A stretch of DNA of 64,000 bases from Aporhodopirellula rubra (GTDB taxonomy: Bacteria > Planctomycetota > Planctomycetia > Pirellulales > Pirellulaceae): assembly GCF_014192335.1 (NCBI RefSeq), contig NZ_JACHXU010000003.1, positions 186,001 through 250,000 of the forward strand. Direction: 5' to 3'. Below are positions 8,369-17,944 of this stretch, piece by piece. The translations under genes and the position numbers were made by a program. Under the pieces are notes generated by a model, which was not told the origin of the DNA, made no database searches, and was given only the letters and a program-made list of their open reading frames with translations. How positions within the stretch are numbered: position 1 is the first letter of the stretch; each line of letters starts with the position of its first letter.

Positions 8369-8378
8369 GCATCTACGA

Positions 8379-10400
8379 TTGAATGGATTCAGCGTTGAGG
8401 GACTGAACCCTCCGCAAGCCGAAGCGGTCAAGACACTGTCGGGGCCGCTGTTGGTGTTGGCCGGTGCGGGGACCGGAAAAACCCGTGTGGTGACGTTTCG
8501 CATTGCGAACTTGATCAAGCACGGCATCGCTCCCGAGCGGATTCTCGCTGTGACGTTCACTAATAAAGCCGCCGGCGAAATGCAGGAGCGGGTGGGCGAA
8601 CTGCTCGGGCACAGCAACAAACGCCGCCGCAAAGGCGAGCCCGCTCCTCCCAAACCCACTATCAGTACGTTCCACTCGCAGTGCGTTCGCATGTTGCGGG
8701 AGCACGCCAACGTGCTGGGGTTTCCTAAAAAGTTTTCGATCTACGATCGGAGCGATCAGGAGTCACTCGCTCGTGCGATCTTGCGCGAGTTGCGATTGCC
8801 CAACACCGCGCTCAAGCCGTCGGACATGCTGTCGATCATCGGTTCGTGGAAAAACGAGTCGATCACGCCTGACCAAGCGGTCGGTCACGCCAGCACGGAT
8901 AAAGAGCACTTCGCCGCCGCCGGGTATCGTCGATATCAGAATGCACTGCGGGCACGTGGGGCGATGGATTTCGATGACCTTCTGTTGCACACCGAAGTGT
9001 TGCTCACCGAGCACGAAGAGGTTCGCGTTGCCGAAGCGGCGAAGTATGACCACGTGCTCGTTGACGAATATCAAGACACCAACGGCAGCCAATATCGGAT
9101 CACGCAGGCGCTCACCAAAGAACACCGTAACTTTTGCGTTGTCGGCGACGACGACCAATCGATCTACGCTTGGCGAGGTGCCGACGTCACTCACATTTTG
9201 AGTTTCTCGAAGGATTGGCCCGACGCGAAGATCGTGTGGCTCGAGGACAACTATCGCTCCACCGGCGCGATCCTTGAAATGGCGAACCGCCTGATCGCGT
9301 TCAATACCGAACGCCACGATAAGATTCTTAAACCCGACCGGCCGACCGGCAAGCGACCCCGTATCGTCCAACATAAAGATGAGACGACGGAGGCGGAGAC
9401 GGTCGTGCGTGAGATTCGCCACCTGATCGATAACGAGCACATTCAACCGCGAGACATCGCGATTCTGTTTCGTACCAACGAACAGCCACGATTGTTCGAA
9501 ACCGAACTGCGAAAGGCGGACGTGCCTTACGTGATGTTGGGGAGCCAATCGTTTTTTGATCGACGCGAAGTTCGCGATTTGATTGCTTACTTGAAATGGA
9601 TCAATCAACCCGATGATGAGATCTCGTTGCTGCGAGTGATCAACACGCCCGCTCGTGGTTTGAGTAACAAGACGACGAAGCTGTTGATCGAGCGTGCGGT
9701 GCAGCGTGGAGTTCCGGTTTGGCAGGTGATGCAAAACAACGCTGCCATCGAGGATCTCCCGCCGGCGGCGAAGCGAGGCATCGAGCAACTCCGGCAGCTT
9801 TGCGCCGACGTGCAATTACGGGCCGAGAGCGATTCGCTCGTCGACGCGATGGAAACCCTGATGCAGCGAACCGGTTACGCCGACGAGATCGCGAGGTTGT
9901 ATGAACAACCGGATGAACGCGAAGCCCGCATGGCGTCGATCGGTGAATTCACCAACGCGATCGCCGCCTATCAAGACAAGCAGGAGAAACCGGAGCTGTC
10001 TGGTTTTCTCAGTGACATCGCGCTGGCGGGGCGAGAGATGGGCAGCGAAAAAGACAAACTCGCGATGAAGAACGCGGTGTGGTTGTTAACCATGCACGCG
10101 GCCAAGGGGCTCGAGTTCCCGGTGGTCTACATGGTCGGGATGGAAGACGGCTTCCTGCCGCACAGTCGTAGCGTGAAGAGCGGGCGTGAGGAAGACATCG
10201 CCGAGGAAAGGCGTTTGTGTTACGTCGGAATCACGCGTGCCCAAGAAACGCTGACAATGTCGCTGGCGCTTACCCGGCGTAAATGGGGGAAGCCGCGACC
10301 GACCCAGCCCAGCCGGTTCCTGTATGAGATCACTGGCAAGGCTGACAATTCGAACAAGTATCGCAAGCAAGGCGTTCGCGGCGCTCGCGTTCAGCGCTGA
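8379..10400 (+). CDS. UvrD/Rep/PcrA-family ATP-dependent DNA helicase
   Basis: With TTG at 8379 the protein has 673 residues, close to E. coli Rep. Superfamily 1A motifs appear in order: Q-motif and Walker A (LNPPQAEAVK, LAGAGTGKTR, about 10-35), Ia (AVTFTNKAAGEM), II (DEYQDTN, about 228), III (VGDDDQSIYAWRGAD, about 257), IV (NYRST), V (TMHAAKGLEFPVVY) and VI (VGITRAQETL, about 616). It should be a 3-prime to 5-prime translocase acting in replication restart or excision repair. The frame is open further upstream through rpmA, but homologues begin near LNGLNPxQ, so the TTG just after the rpmA stop is the best start, although no clear Shine-Dalgarno precedes it. The C-terminus is short, without the Tudor tail often found in PcrA. 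Confidence 0.92.
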   Translation: MNGFSVEGLNPPQAEAVKTLSGPLLVLAGAGTGKTRVVTFRIANLIKHGIAPERILAVTFTNKAAGEMQERVGELLGHSNKRRRKGEPAPPKPTISTFHSQCVRMLREHANVLGFPKKFSIYDRSDQESLARAILRELRLPNTALKPSDMLSIIGSWKNESITPDQAVGHASTDKEHFAAAGYRRYQNALRARGAMDFDDLLLHTEVLLTEHEEVRVAEAAKYDHVLVDEYQDTNGSQYRITQALTKEHRNFCVVGDDDQSIYAWRGADVTHILSFSKDWPDAKIVWLEDNYRSTGAILEMANRLIAFNTERHDKILKPDRPTGKRPRIVQHKDETTEAETVVREIRHLIDNEHIQPRDIAILFRTNEQPRLFETELRKADVPYVMLGSQSFFDRREVRDLIAYLKWINQPDDEISLLRVINTPARGLSNKTTKLLIERAVQRGVPVWQVMQNNAAIEDLPPAAKRGIEQLRQLCADVQLRAESDSLVDAMETLMQRTGYADEIARLYEQPDEREARMASIGEFTNAIAAYQDKQEKPELSGFLSDIALAGREMGSEKDKLAMKNAVWLLTMHAAKGLEFPVVYMVGMEDGFLPHSRSVKSGREEDIAEERRLCYVGITRAQETLTMSLALTRRKWGKPRPTQPSRFLYEITGKADNSNKYRKQGVRGARVQR

Positions 10401-10773
10401 GGCGAACCATCGGTGGGCGGAATCAGTCTTCGTAGGTGAACGTGTCACTCGCATTTGTGTTTGCTTTGACCCGCAATGGAGACTGACCGATTCCGATGGT
10501 GGTTCACTGTCACGCGTGAGTCATCAGTCGGTGTCCGGTTCCAAAGCGGATGCTGATCGGGTCTGATTGAATTGGCGGCAGCTAGGGTGTGTTTTAAAAA
10601 GACGTAGCCAATGTTGCCTGACTTCGACGGCTGAATTCGGGCGAAATCGGCTACCGTGAAGAGGCACGTCTTCATTTGAAACGCTCTCGGTTTTGCAACG
10701 TGCGCGTGTTGTAAAGCGTTCTCAATGGTGGTGCCGGCGACCAAGGCAAGGGAATTTCCAATTGGTTACAAAA
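10401..10773. other. Intergenic region between the helicase and the AddB-like gene
   Basis: This 373-base stretch contains a second copy of the dispersed repeat (10575-10629). No terminator with a T-run is evident after the helicase. Short open frames here have no family character. Confidence 0.5.
10575..10629 (+). repeat. Dispersed intergenic repeat, copy B
   Basis: CTAGGGTG followed by TGTTTTAAAAAGACGTAGCC and AATGTTGCCTGA matches copy A at 2470-2520 in the same orientation. The two copies are about 8 kb apart, in unrelated intergenic regions. Similarity may extend a little to the left of CTAGGGTG. Confidence 0.55.
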
Positions 10774-13700
10774 ATGAAGAATACGGGCGGACGTGGACGT
10801 CGTGCCAAAAACACTTCTCAGTGTCAGCGGGTGTTCTGTGGTTGGGACACACCGCTGCTACAAACGGCAATGCATTGGTTGATTGAAAACAGCGGGCAGT
10901 GGGGATCGGTCCAGGAAGAAGCCGAGGCGATGCCGTTGCTCGCCGATCAACTTGATGAGGAGCCTGGGCAGCCGGCTGGTGATGGTGCCAGCAATGCGAT
11001 CGATTTGAGTTCGATTGACCTCGTGTTGCCATCGAGCCGTGCGGTCAGCCGCCTCAAAGAGAAATTGCTGATGGCGGCGCAGGCTGCGGGACGTGCCTAC
11101 CGTCCGCCGCGTTTTTACTTGGTCGGTCGTTTGCCGAGTCTTCTGTATCGCCGGCCTGCGGAATGGGCCTCGGACTTTGAACAAACACTTGCTTGGGCAC
11201 GTGTTTTGTCGTCGTCCGATCCGGCGCAATTGCAGACGCTCGTTCCGACGTTGCCTGACGCGGATTCGACAACCGGTTGGCTCGATTTAGCGACCACAAC
11301 GAGACGGTTGTGGACGAAGACGTCGGCGGAAAATTTGACCTTCGCGGCCGTGGCAGACAAAGTCGAAAATGCGGCCGAGCGTCGACGTTGGGAGTTCTTG
11401 GTCAAAAGCCATGATGACTATCTCGCTGAACTGAAGAAAGCCGAACGTTGTGATCCCAATGCAGCCGCGCTCGATGCGATCGCCGACAATCGATGTCGGG
11501 CACTGCGTCCTCTTGTTCTCGTCGGCGCGACCGATTTACCTGAAATGGTGAAGGTGATGTTGTCGCAAATCGACACACCGTTGACGTCGTTCGTTGCGGC
11601 CCCCGAAAGCATGGCTGGCCACTTTGATGCGTTGGGATGTTTGGTTCCGGAAAAGTGGAAAGACCACGTTTTGCCGATACGTGATGAACAACTCATTCCT
11701 GCCGCCGGAATCGAAGATCAGTCGCACGGCGTGACGGAACTGCTCGCCGAGTTCGGTGAAGACTACAGCGTCGACGCGATCACGATTGGGGTAACCGATG
11801 AATCGCAAATCGAGCCGATCGAGAATCAATGCCGAATGTTGAAAGTGGACACTTATCGACATTTCGGATGGACGGTGGCGGAGACGTCGGTTGGTCGGTT
11901 AATGGATCTGCTCGTTGTTTATCGCCAACGCAGAAATTGGCGTTCACTCGCTGCTTTGGTCCGGCACGCGGCTGTGTTTGAAATGGTTCAAAATCATTTT
12001 CGATCGGTTGCGGAAAAAGAGGGCGGTAATAAAACGAGCGTCGATTGGTTAACGCGTTTGGATCAATTGATGGCCGAGGCATTTCCACGTAGCCTCGATC
12101 AACCGTTGCCATCCAAGCGATTTGAATCTGCGCTCGCGGATGAAATTCGCGACTGTGTCGAAACATGGCTTGCGCCGCTGAATCAAAAACGACAAGCGAT
12201 TCGGAGTTGGAGTAAGGTCGTTGCGGAGGTGCTCGGTAAACTCTTTCCGCATGCTGAGCGACCTGAAATCGACTCGCCAAAGGATGCTCCTTCGGATCGT
12301 ACGGCAAAAAGTGCGGCGCGAACCGTCGAGGCCGTTGAGGCGACGTTCCGAGTCCTCGAAGGTTTTGAGGAACTCAGCGTGCCGTTGGATTCGCCCGTTG
12401 ATTCCAATACCGCACTCGAGCTGTTGTCCGCTCGTATCGCAGAAATCAGTCTGCCAGACTCCCCTGCCCCGAACAAAATTGAGATTCTCGGTTGGCTCGA
12501 TTTGGCGTTGGACGATGCACCAGCGTTGGCGCTTTGCGGGCTCAATCACCCGTTCGTCCCGGAGGCATCGTCGGGTGATCCTTTCCTGCCATCGTCGCTG
12601 CAGAAATCGCTCAACCAACGGATCAACGATCGACGCTACGCTCGCGACGTGCATGCAATGCACCAGATGTTGTGTGGTCGGCAACAAACCCGCATTCTCG
12701 TCGGGACTCATTCAGCGGACGGATCTCCGACACCGCCGAGTCGCTTGCTGGCGGCGTCGACGGCCGATGACGCCGCTCGACGTGTTTGTCGTTTATTAAC
12801 CGATCATCGGGTGAGCGTTGAGATCGTTGCGGAATCCAACGAAGCCGAGCAGGAGAGCGGTGGCGATACGAATCGAATCGATTATTTCCGTCCGCCTCCC
12901 CCGGAGCCCGGGCGAACGATCGAGACGCTCAGCGTGACTGCGTTCTCTGCGTATTTGGCATGCCCGTATCGGTTCTATCTGCGTCACGTTTTGCGGTTGC
13001 GTCCGCTCGATGATGCGGCGTTAGAACTTGCCGCGAATCAGTTTGGTGATCTCGTCCATGGAGCTCTCGAGTATTTCGGTGAGAGCGATTTGAAGGATGA
13101 GTCGGATCCGAGCAAGATCGAAGCCGAGTTGATCGCTCAGTTGCATCGTTTTGCGGACGAACGTTATGGCAACAACACCGCGTCGACGGTCGCTCTGCAG
13201 GTGCGTCAAGCCGAGCGACGATTGAAAACAGTGGCACTTCGACAGGCTGAGCGAGTCGCGGCGGGATGGCGGATTCACGCGGTGGAGGCGTCGGTCGACG
13301 AACTCGACATTGACCGTGTTACCAAGAAGCCGAAAAAGCCCACCGGGATTTTGCTCGATGGTCAGTTCACCGGATTGCGAGGACGGTTTGATCGTATCGA
13401 CTATCACCCGGAATTGGACCGATGGGCGATTCTCGACTACAAAACGCATGGGCATTTGCCGGAGAAAAAACACCTGAAGAAACTCGCCGATGGATCCACC
13501 ACTTGGGTCGATTTGCAACTGCCGCTGTATCGGCGATTTATTCCGGATCTCAACATTCCTGCTGATCCCGTGGATGTTGAGTTGGGGTACTTCAATGTTG
13601 CCGAGAAAGACACCGAAACAAAAGTGAATATTGCTTCGTTTACCGAAGCTCAGTTCGCCCAAGCGGACGAATTGATTCACTACTGTGTGCGTCAAATTCG

Positions 13701-13821
13701 AGACTGCCGGTTCGAACCGAGTGAGTCGGGTGTCGAGTATGACGACTACGAGATGATGTTCAACGAAGCCACAACGACGATCGCTGAGGACGACGATGAA
13801 TCGAGCGAGGTGTCACGATGA
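10774..13821 (+). CDS. PD-(D/E)XK nuclease family protein, AddB-like
   Basis: ATG at 10774 gives a protein of about 1015 residues; a later ATG at 10870 is also possible. The middle resembles the inactivated helicase-like body of AddB proteins (LVLPSSRAVSRLKEKLL near the N-terminus). The C-terminal 300 residues form a RecB-type nuclease: TAFSAYLACPYRFYLRHVL, FGDLVHGALEYFG, and the catalytic WAILDYKTHG with LQLPLYRRFI. AddB partners AddA in the end-resection complex that prepares double-strand breaks for RecA. The family's iron-sulphur cluster needs four cysteines. Here one lies in LACPYRF, but near the C-terminus I see only two (YCVRQIRDC), so the cluster is probably absent. It overlaps the downstream helicase gene by ATGA. 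Confidence 0.8.
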   Translation: MKNTGGRGRRAKNTSQCQRVFCGWDTPLLQTAMHWLIENSGQWGSVQEEAEAMPLLADQLDEEPGQPAGDGASNAIDLSSIDLVLPSSRAVSRLKEKLLMAAQAAGRAYRPPRFYLVGRLPSLLYRRPAEWASDFEQTLAWARVLSSSDPAQLQTLVPTLPDADSTTGWLDLATTTRRLWTKTSAENLTFAAVADKVENAAERRRWEFLVKSHDDYLAELKKAERCDPNAAALDAIADNRCRALRPLVLVGATDLPEMVKVMLSQIDTPLTSFVAAPESMAGHFDALGCLVPEKWKDHVLPIRDEQLIPAAGIEDQSHGVTELLAEFGEDYSVDAITIGVTDESQIEPIENQCRMLKVDTYRHFGWTVAETSVGRLMDLLVVYRQRRNWRSLAALVRHAAVFEMVQNHFRSVAEKEGGNKTSVDWLTRLDQLMAEAFPRSLDQPLPSKRFESALADEIRDCVETWLAPLNQKRQAIRSWSKVVAEVLGKLFPHAERPEIDSPKDAPSDRTAKSAARTVEAVEATFRVLEGFEELSVPLDSPVDSNTALELLSARIAEISLPDSPAPNKIEILGWLDLALDDAPALALCGLNHPFVPEASSGDPFLPSSLQKSLNQRINDRRYARDVHAMHQMLCGRQQTRILVGTHSADGSPTPPSRLLAASTADDAARRVCRLLTDHRVSVEIVAESNEAEQESGGDTNRIDYFRPPPPEPGRTIETLSVTAFSAYLACPYRFYLRHVLRLRPLDDAALELAANQFGDLVHGALEYFGESDLKDESDPSKIEAELIAQLHRFADERYGNNTASTVALQVRQAERRLKTVALRQAERVAAGWRIHAVEASVDELDIDRVTKKPKKPTGILLDGQFTGLRGRFDRIDYHPELDRWAILDYKTHGHLPEKKHLKKLADGSTTWVDLQLPLYRRFIPDLNIPADPVDVELGYFNVAEKDTETKVNIASFTEAQFAQADELIHYCVRQIRDCRFEPSESGVEYDDYEMMFNEATTTIAEDDDESSEVSR

Positions 13822-16661
13822 ATAAAATGGCCGACTCCAATCCGGAAACTGAGGACATGCAATTCGTTTTTGCGGACGACGACGTCAACGATGCGTTTGA
13901 CGAGTTGTTGCTCGAACGTGAAATGTTATCGCCCGAGTTGTTGCGGAGTGCGTTTGAACCGACGCTCGTTCGTGCGTCCGCGGGGACCGGGAAGACGTAT
14001 CAATTGACTGCGAGACTGTTGAAGATCTTGCTGACCGGTGCGCCACCGGAATCGGTGCTCGCGACGACGTTCACTCGGAAGGCAGCGGGCGAGATTTTGA
14101 CGCGGGTGCTCGTGACGCTTGGGGCGGCAGCGGATCCGGACAATTCCGATGCGCTCGAAGGATTGCGGCAACAGGTCGGTTTGCCCGGATTGCCGCGTCA
14201 TGTTTGCGGTGACCTTTTTCATCGTTTGCTGCGAAATATCCATCGATTACGAATCTGCACGCTCGACAGTCTCTTTTCGCAGCTGGCTCGCGCGTTGCCG
14301 TTTGAACTCGAATTGCCGCCGGGTTGGCGATTGACCGATGAGGTCGAAGAAGTTTGGTTGAGGCAGCTCGCCGTCGGTAACATGATCGACGTTTTGGAGT
14401 CGTCTGAGATCGAGTCGTTGATTTCCATGCTCGGTCGGGGTGACGTCAAACGCAACATCGCTCGGGAATTGATCCAGGTTGTCGAGACGACCTACGAAAT
14501 GTCGCGACAGGGTGGCGTTGAGGCGTGGGATTCGATTCAGGTGCCGACGCGTCCTGAGTCGAAGCTCGTGACGTCGACCGCGGGTGCGTTTCGAATGGTG
14601 GAGATCAAGCAAAAGTCGCTACGAGAACTGCTCGAGAAAATGGCTGACCATCTCGACGCTCGTGATTTCGGTCCGTTGGTCGAGCAGACGTTGCTCAAGA
14701 ATATTCACAAGTCCCGAATCGCGAAAGAAGAGGTGAAGTTCGGACGCAGCAAGTTTCCGCCGGAGTTGGATTCTAATTTTGATGTGCTGTATCAGGCCGT
14801 GCAGTGTGAGTCGTTGTCGCTGCTGCGGAGTCAGAATCAAGCCACCGGAAGTGTTGCGGTTTACTACGAGGGAGCGATCAATGATGTCAAACAGTCACAG
14901 CGTGCGTTTGCGTTTGACGACATCGCGGTCCGATTGGCGAGAGTGTTTCGTGATCTCGATGCCGCCACCATTCAAAACCGGCTCGACTCGAAAATCGATC
15001 ATTTGCTCCTCGATGAATTTCAGGATACCGCTCCGGTGCAGTGGCAGGTTCTCAAGGTGCTTGCGCAGTCGGTTGTTTCCGGCGCAGGCGGAGACGACAG
15101 TGCGGACGCGGAGGGCGGTTCATTGGTGCGAACGATCGATCCGCGACGCAGTCAGTCGTTCTTTTGTGTTGGAGATACGAAGCAGGCCATTTACGGCTGG
15201 CGCGGTGGTGTTGCGGAAATCTTTGACGCCGTCGATCGACAGGTCGATGGGATCATCAGTCGTTCGCAGGACCAGAGTTTCCGAAGTTCGCGAGTGGTGC
15301 TCGATGCCGTCACGGTGGCGTTTCAAAATCTGACGAAGCACCCGTTGGCGGAACCGCCCGAGATCGACGACCCATCGGAGAAGTCGGTTTATGAGGCAGA
15401 GGCGTTGCAGGACTTCGCCAAGAAGTTTCCTGCCCATACGGCAGCCAAGGACCTTCCCGGTTATGTCCGTTTCGTGACGGGGCCTCTCGTTCCACCCAAG
15501 GTGGATCCCGAGAATCCAAAAGCGAAACCGGTCAAGCCGACCGCAAAGGAAATTACTGCAGCGTTGATGGATGCGACGGCGGAACAGATCCAAGCGTTGA
15601 ACCAAGCGGCGCCGGAACTGACGATCGGTGTCCTGACGCGAACCAACGCCACGGTGGCGATGTTGATCGATCGGTTGGAGTCGCTCGGTGTGGACGTTAG
15701 TGCCGAAGGTGGTAACCCGTTAACCGATTCGGTGCCGGTGCGATGGGTGATGTCGGCGTTGATGATGGTCGAACATCCCGGCGATGGACGATGGCGTTTT
15801 CATATCGCCCATTCTCCGTTGGCCGATCATCTGCCACTGGCTGAATCCGATCCCGTTGATGCGGCTGCCAATCGATTGCGGTCCATGATTGAGGACCGAG
15901 GGCTTGCTGAGACGGTGATGTTTCTCACCGAATCGCTTCGTCCAGCCTGCGATTCGCGTGACAGCGTTCGGCTGCATCAGCTCGTCGAACTGACCACGTT
16001 GTATCGACATACCGCTCGTTCCCGATTGCGTGACTTTGTCGATCTGGTCAATGTGAAGCGGGTGCAGCGTCCTCGTGCTGCGGCGGTGCGTGTGATGACG
16101 GTTCACCAGTCCAAGGGGCTCGAATTTGATGCGGTCTTTTTGCCTGAGATTCACAAAGAGTTGATTGGTCAACCGCCCCAGTGTGTCGCGGACCTGCCTG
16201 ATCTCGGGCAACCACCCGTTGGCATGAGCCGAAGTGTGAGTGAAAAACAGTGGCATTATTTGCCGACCCGCTGGCAACGAACCTTTGGTGGTAACGTGAA
16301 ATCTCGCGTGACTGAGGCCTTGTGCCTGTTGTACGTGGCGATGACTCGTGCCCGACAAGGCCTTTATATCGTCACGCCACCGAGCACCAAGCGTGACTTC
16401 GCCAACAAGAACGCCGCCTCGTTGTTGTTTCATGCTTGGGCGGGGGCCTCCGATGAAGCGGACATCGACCCGACGTCGGGCAACGCGGTCTTATATGAGT
16501 CGGGGGATCCGAGCTGGTGGGACAATCTGGATCGGGGCGAGGATGCGGGGCCCGATTCATCCGGAGCCGAATCCGCGGACAGCGATGATGTTACGCCGCG
16601 ACGCGCGATCCGATTCCGTCCCGTTGGGGAAACTCCCTTGCGAAACGCTGTCTCGGTCTGA
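13818..16661 (+). CDS. UvrD-type helicase, AddA-like, without C-terminal nuclease domain
   Basis: The 947-residue protein has SF1A helicase motifs: Walker A (ASAGTGKTYQLT, near residue 53), Ia (TTFTRKAAGEI), II (LLLDEFQDTAPVQW, near 397), III (VGDTKQAIYGWRGG), V (MTVHQSKGLEFDAVFLPE) and VI (LLYVAMTRARQGLYIV). Sequence around these is of the AddA/RecB type. Typical AddA continues for about 250 residues after motif VI into a nuclease domain. Here the protein ends shortly after VI, so cutting must rely on the partner encoded upstream. Start ATG 13818 overlaps the stop codon of the AddB-like gene (ATGA), implying translational coupling; ATG 13827 is an alternative. The two are expected to form one resection complex. 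Confidence 0.85.
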   Translation: MNKMADSNPETEDMQFVFADDDVNDAFDELLLEREMLSPELLRSAFEPTLVRASAGTGKTYQLTARLLKILLTGAPPESVLATTFTRKAAGEILTRVLVTLGAAADPDNSDALEGLRQQVGLPGLPRHVCGDLFHRLLRNIHRLRICTLDSLFSQLARALPFELELPPGWRLTDEVEEVWLRQLAVGNMIDVLESSEIESLISMLGRGDVKRNIARELIQVVETTYEMSRQGGVEAWDSIQVPTRPESKLVTSTAGAFRMVEIKQKSLRELLEKMADHLDARDFGPLVEQTLLKNIHKSRIAKEEVKFGRSKFPPELDSNFDVLYQAVQCESLSLLRSQNQATGSVAVYYEGAINDVKQSQRAFAFDDIAVRLARVFRDLDAATIQNRLDSKIDHLLLDEFQDTAPVQWQVLKVLAQSVVSGAGGDDSADAEGGSLVRTIDPRRSQSFFCVGDTKQAIYGWRGGVAEIFDAVDRQVDGIISRSQDQSFRSSRVVLDAVTVAFQNLTKHPLAEPPEIDDPSEKSVYEAEALQDFAKKFPAHTAAKDLPGYVRFVTGPLVPPKVDPENPKAKPVKPTAKEITAALMDATAEQIQALNQAAPELTIGVLTRTNATVAMLIDRLESLGVDVSAEGGNPLTDSVPVRWVMSALMMVEHPGDGRWRFHIAHSPLADHLPLAESDPVDAAANRLRSMIEDRGLAETVMFLTESLRPACDSRDSVRLHQLVELTTLYRHTARSRLRDFVDLVNVKRVQRPRAAAVRVMTVHQSKGLEFDAVFLPEIHKELIGQPPQCVADLPDLGQPPVGMSRSVSEKQWHYLPTRWQRTFGGNVKSRVTEALCLLYVAMTRARQGLYIVTPPSTKRDFANKNAASLLFHAWAGASDEADIDPTSGNAVLYESGDPSWWDNLDRGEDAGPDSSGAESADSDDVTPRRAIRFRPVGETPLRNAVSV

Positions 16662-16776
16662 TTTGCTGTGTTCGCGGGGTTAAACGGAGGCGTCGGCTGA
16701 AATGGGCGGATGGTCACTGCCCGAATCATCCGCGGCCCCCTGTGGCGTCTTCGGCGAGATGGGTAATCTTTGGTGC

Positions 16777-17871
16777 ATGCCGACGCATTGCCTTATCAGT
16801 TTTGGATCCAATTTGGGCGATCGCGATACCGTCGTCGCCCGAGCGGCACGGTTGGTCGATCAGTCCGGCGTGGTTGCGCGCTCGACCGAGAGTCTGTCGG
16901 CTTCGTCTGGCGCTCAATTAACTGAGGCTGCCCAATCAACTGGGGCGACCCAATCAACTGAGGCGACACTGAGCGGTAGCGGATTGCGGACGAGCCGGCT
17001 GTTTGAGACACCGCCGATCGGTGGTCCTGGTGGACAGTCGCCGTTTCTCAATGCGGTTGCCGCGTTTGCGACCGAGGCTTCCGCGGCCGAAGTTCTCGAC
17101 GTTCTGCAGCATGCCGAGCAACAACTCGGCCGCGAGCGAAACGACCGTTGGGGGGCCCGTTCGATTGATCTCGACGTCGTTCTGCACGGCAGGCTGTGCG
17201 GCGAGGCGCCTGCGGGGCGTCGCGGTCTGATTGGTGGTCGTGGCCCCATCGGATCGGCCGGTGCGTTGGTCGTTCCGCATCCACGCTACACCGCTCGCAA
17301 GTTCGTTGTCGTGCCGGCTTGTGACGTGGCGGCCGACTTTTGCGATCCTCGGTTCGGTTGGTCGCTCGCGGATTTGGCGGCGCACCTCGATGCGGCACCA
17401 CCCTCGATGGCTCTCGCCGGAGGCGATGACGCGTTGCGTCGAACCATCTGCGAACGGCTGGCGGCCGAGCATGCGATTCAAATTGTGGACGCCGACGCGG
17501 TTGCTTCCGGGATTCCGATTCAGGACGCCTGTTGGGGCGAGTCGAAATGGGACTCGTCACGTTCCTGGGTTTCGCCGAGCGTGCCACGACCTCTGCGCGA
17601 GAACGTATCGGATGTCGACGTGAAGTCGGTGATGCGAGGTTGTGAATCGGTGCGGACGCTCGGATTGCCACGTTTGATCGCACGAATCGAACGGACAACG
17701 GAAGCGACGCGTTGGCCGGCCCCTCATCGGATGTGGCCGTCGAGTTGGAGGTGGCCGGAATACCGACTCGAGGTTGATGACCTTGACTGGGCGGTCGGAG
17801 AAATCGCGTCGGCATTGGATTCAATGTGTTGCGAGGCGAGACCCGTGACCGACGACGGAGATTGGTGGTGA
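16777..17871 (+). CDS. folK: HPPK (folate pathway) fused to a C-terminal degenerate kinase-like domain
   Basis: From ATG 16777 (364 residues) the protein begins MPTHCLISFGSNLGDRD, the classic HPPK start. ATGs at 16759 and 16702 are alternatives. HPPK transfers pyrophosphate from ATP to 6-hydroxymethyl-dihydropterin in folate synthesis. Catalytic segments are intact: LFETPPIGG, FLNAV, and RWGARSIDLDVVL with the two magnesium-binding aspartates. The core ends near residue 190 (VPHPRYTARKFVVVP). Residues 47-64 are three tandem six-residue repeats. The remaining 175 residues resemble a deoxynucleoside kinase in layout (MALAGGDDALRRTICERLA at the P-loop position, LEVDDLDWAVGEI at the end). The P-loop glycines and lysine are missing, so this half is probably inactive as a kinase. 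That assignment is inference. Confidence 0.85.
   Translation: MPTHCLISFGSNLGDRDTVVARAARLVDQSGVVARSTESLSASSGAQLTEAAQSTGATQSTEATLSGSGLRTSRLFETPPIGGPGGQSPFLNAVAAFATEASAAEVLDVLQHAEQQLGRERNDRWGARSIDLDVVLHGRLCGEAPAGRRGLIGGRGPIGSAGALVVPHPRYTARKFVVVPACDVAADFCDPRFGWSLADLAAHLDAAPPSMALAGGDDALRRTICERLAAEHAIQIVDADAVASGIPIQDACWGESKWDSSRSWVSPSVPRPLRENVSDVDVKSVMRGCESVRTLGLPRLIARIERTTEATRWPAPHRMWPSSWRWPEYRLEVDDLDWAVGEIASALDSMCCEARPVTDDGDWW
16915..16968 (+). repeat. In-frame 18-base tandem repeat (three units) inside folK
   Basis: Three consecutive 18-base units start at 16915, 16933 and 16951, each reading CAAT(T/C)AACTG(A/G)GGC-(T/G)(G/A)C-C/A. They encode QLTEAA, QSTGAT and QSTEAT. Because the unit is a multiple of three, copy-number changes would keep the reading frame. 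Confidence 0.9.
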
Positions 17872-17944
17872 TCGACCGCCACGGGCGGAGTCGTTGCGGC
17901 GTCCTCGTTATTGATAAAACACTAGCCAGAGAGTTTTGAAAGAC

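Noticed and set aside
8763-9815. A 350-codon open frame on the minus strand inside the helicase gene
   Set aside because: It runs exactly antisense to conserved helicase motifs and has no recognisable domain; it is an artefact of codon bias in a high-GC gene.
15720-16433. A 237-codon minus-strand frame inside the AddA-like gene
   Set aside because: Antisense to conserved motifs V and VI, with no family character.
17048-17824. A 258-codon minus-strand frame inside folK
   Set aside because: Very rich in Arg, Pro and Ser, typical of a shadow frame, and opposite the catalytic HPPK segments.
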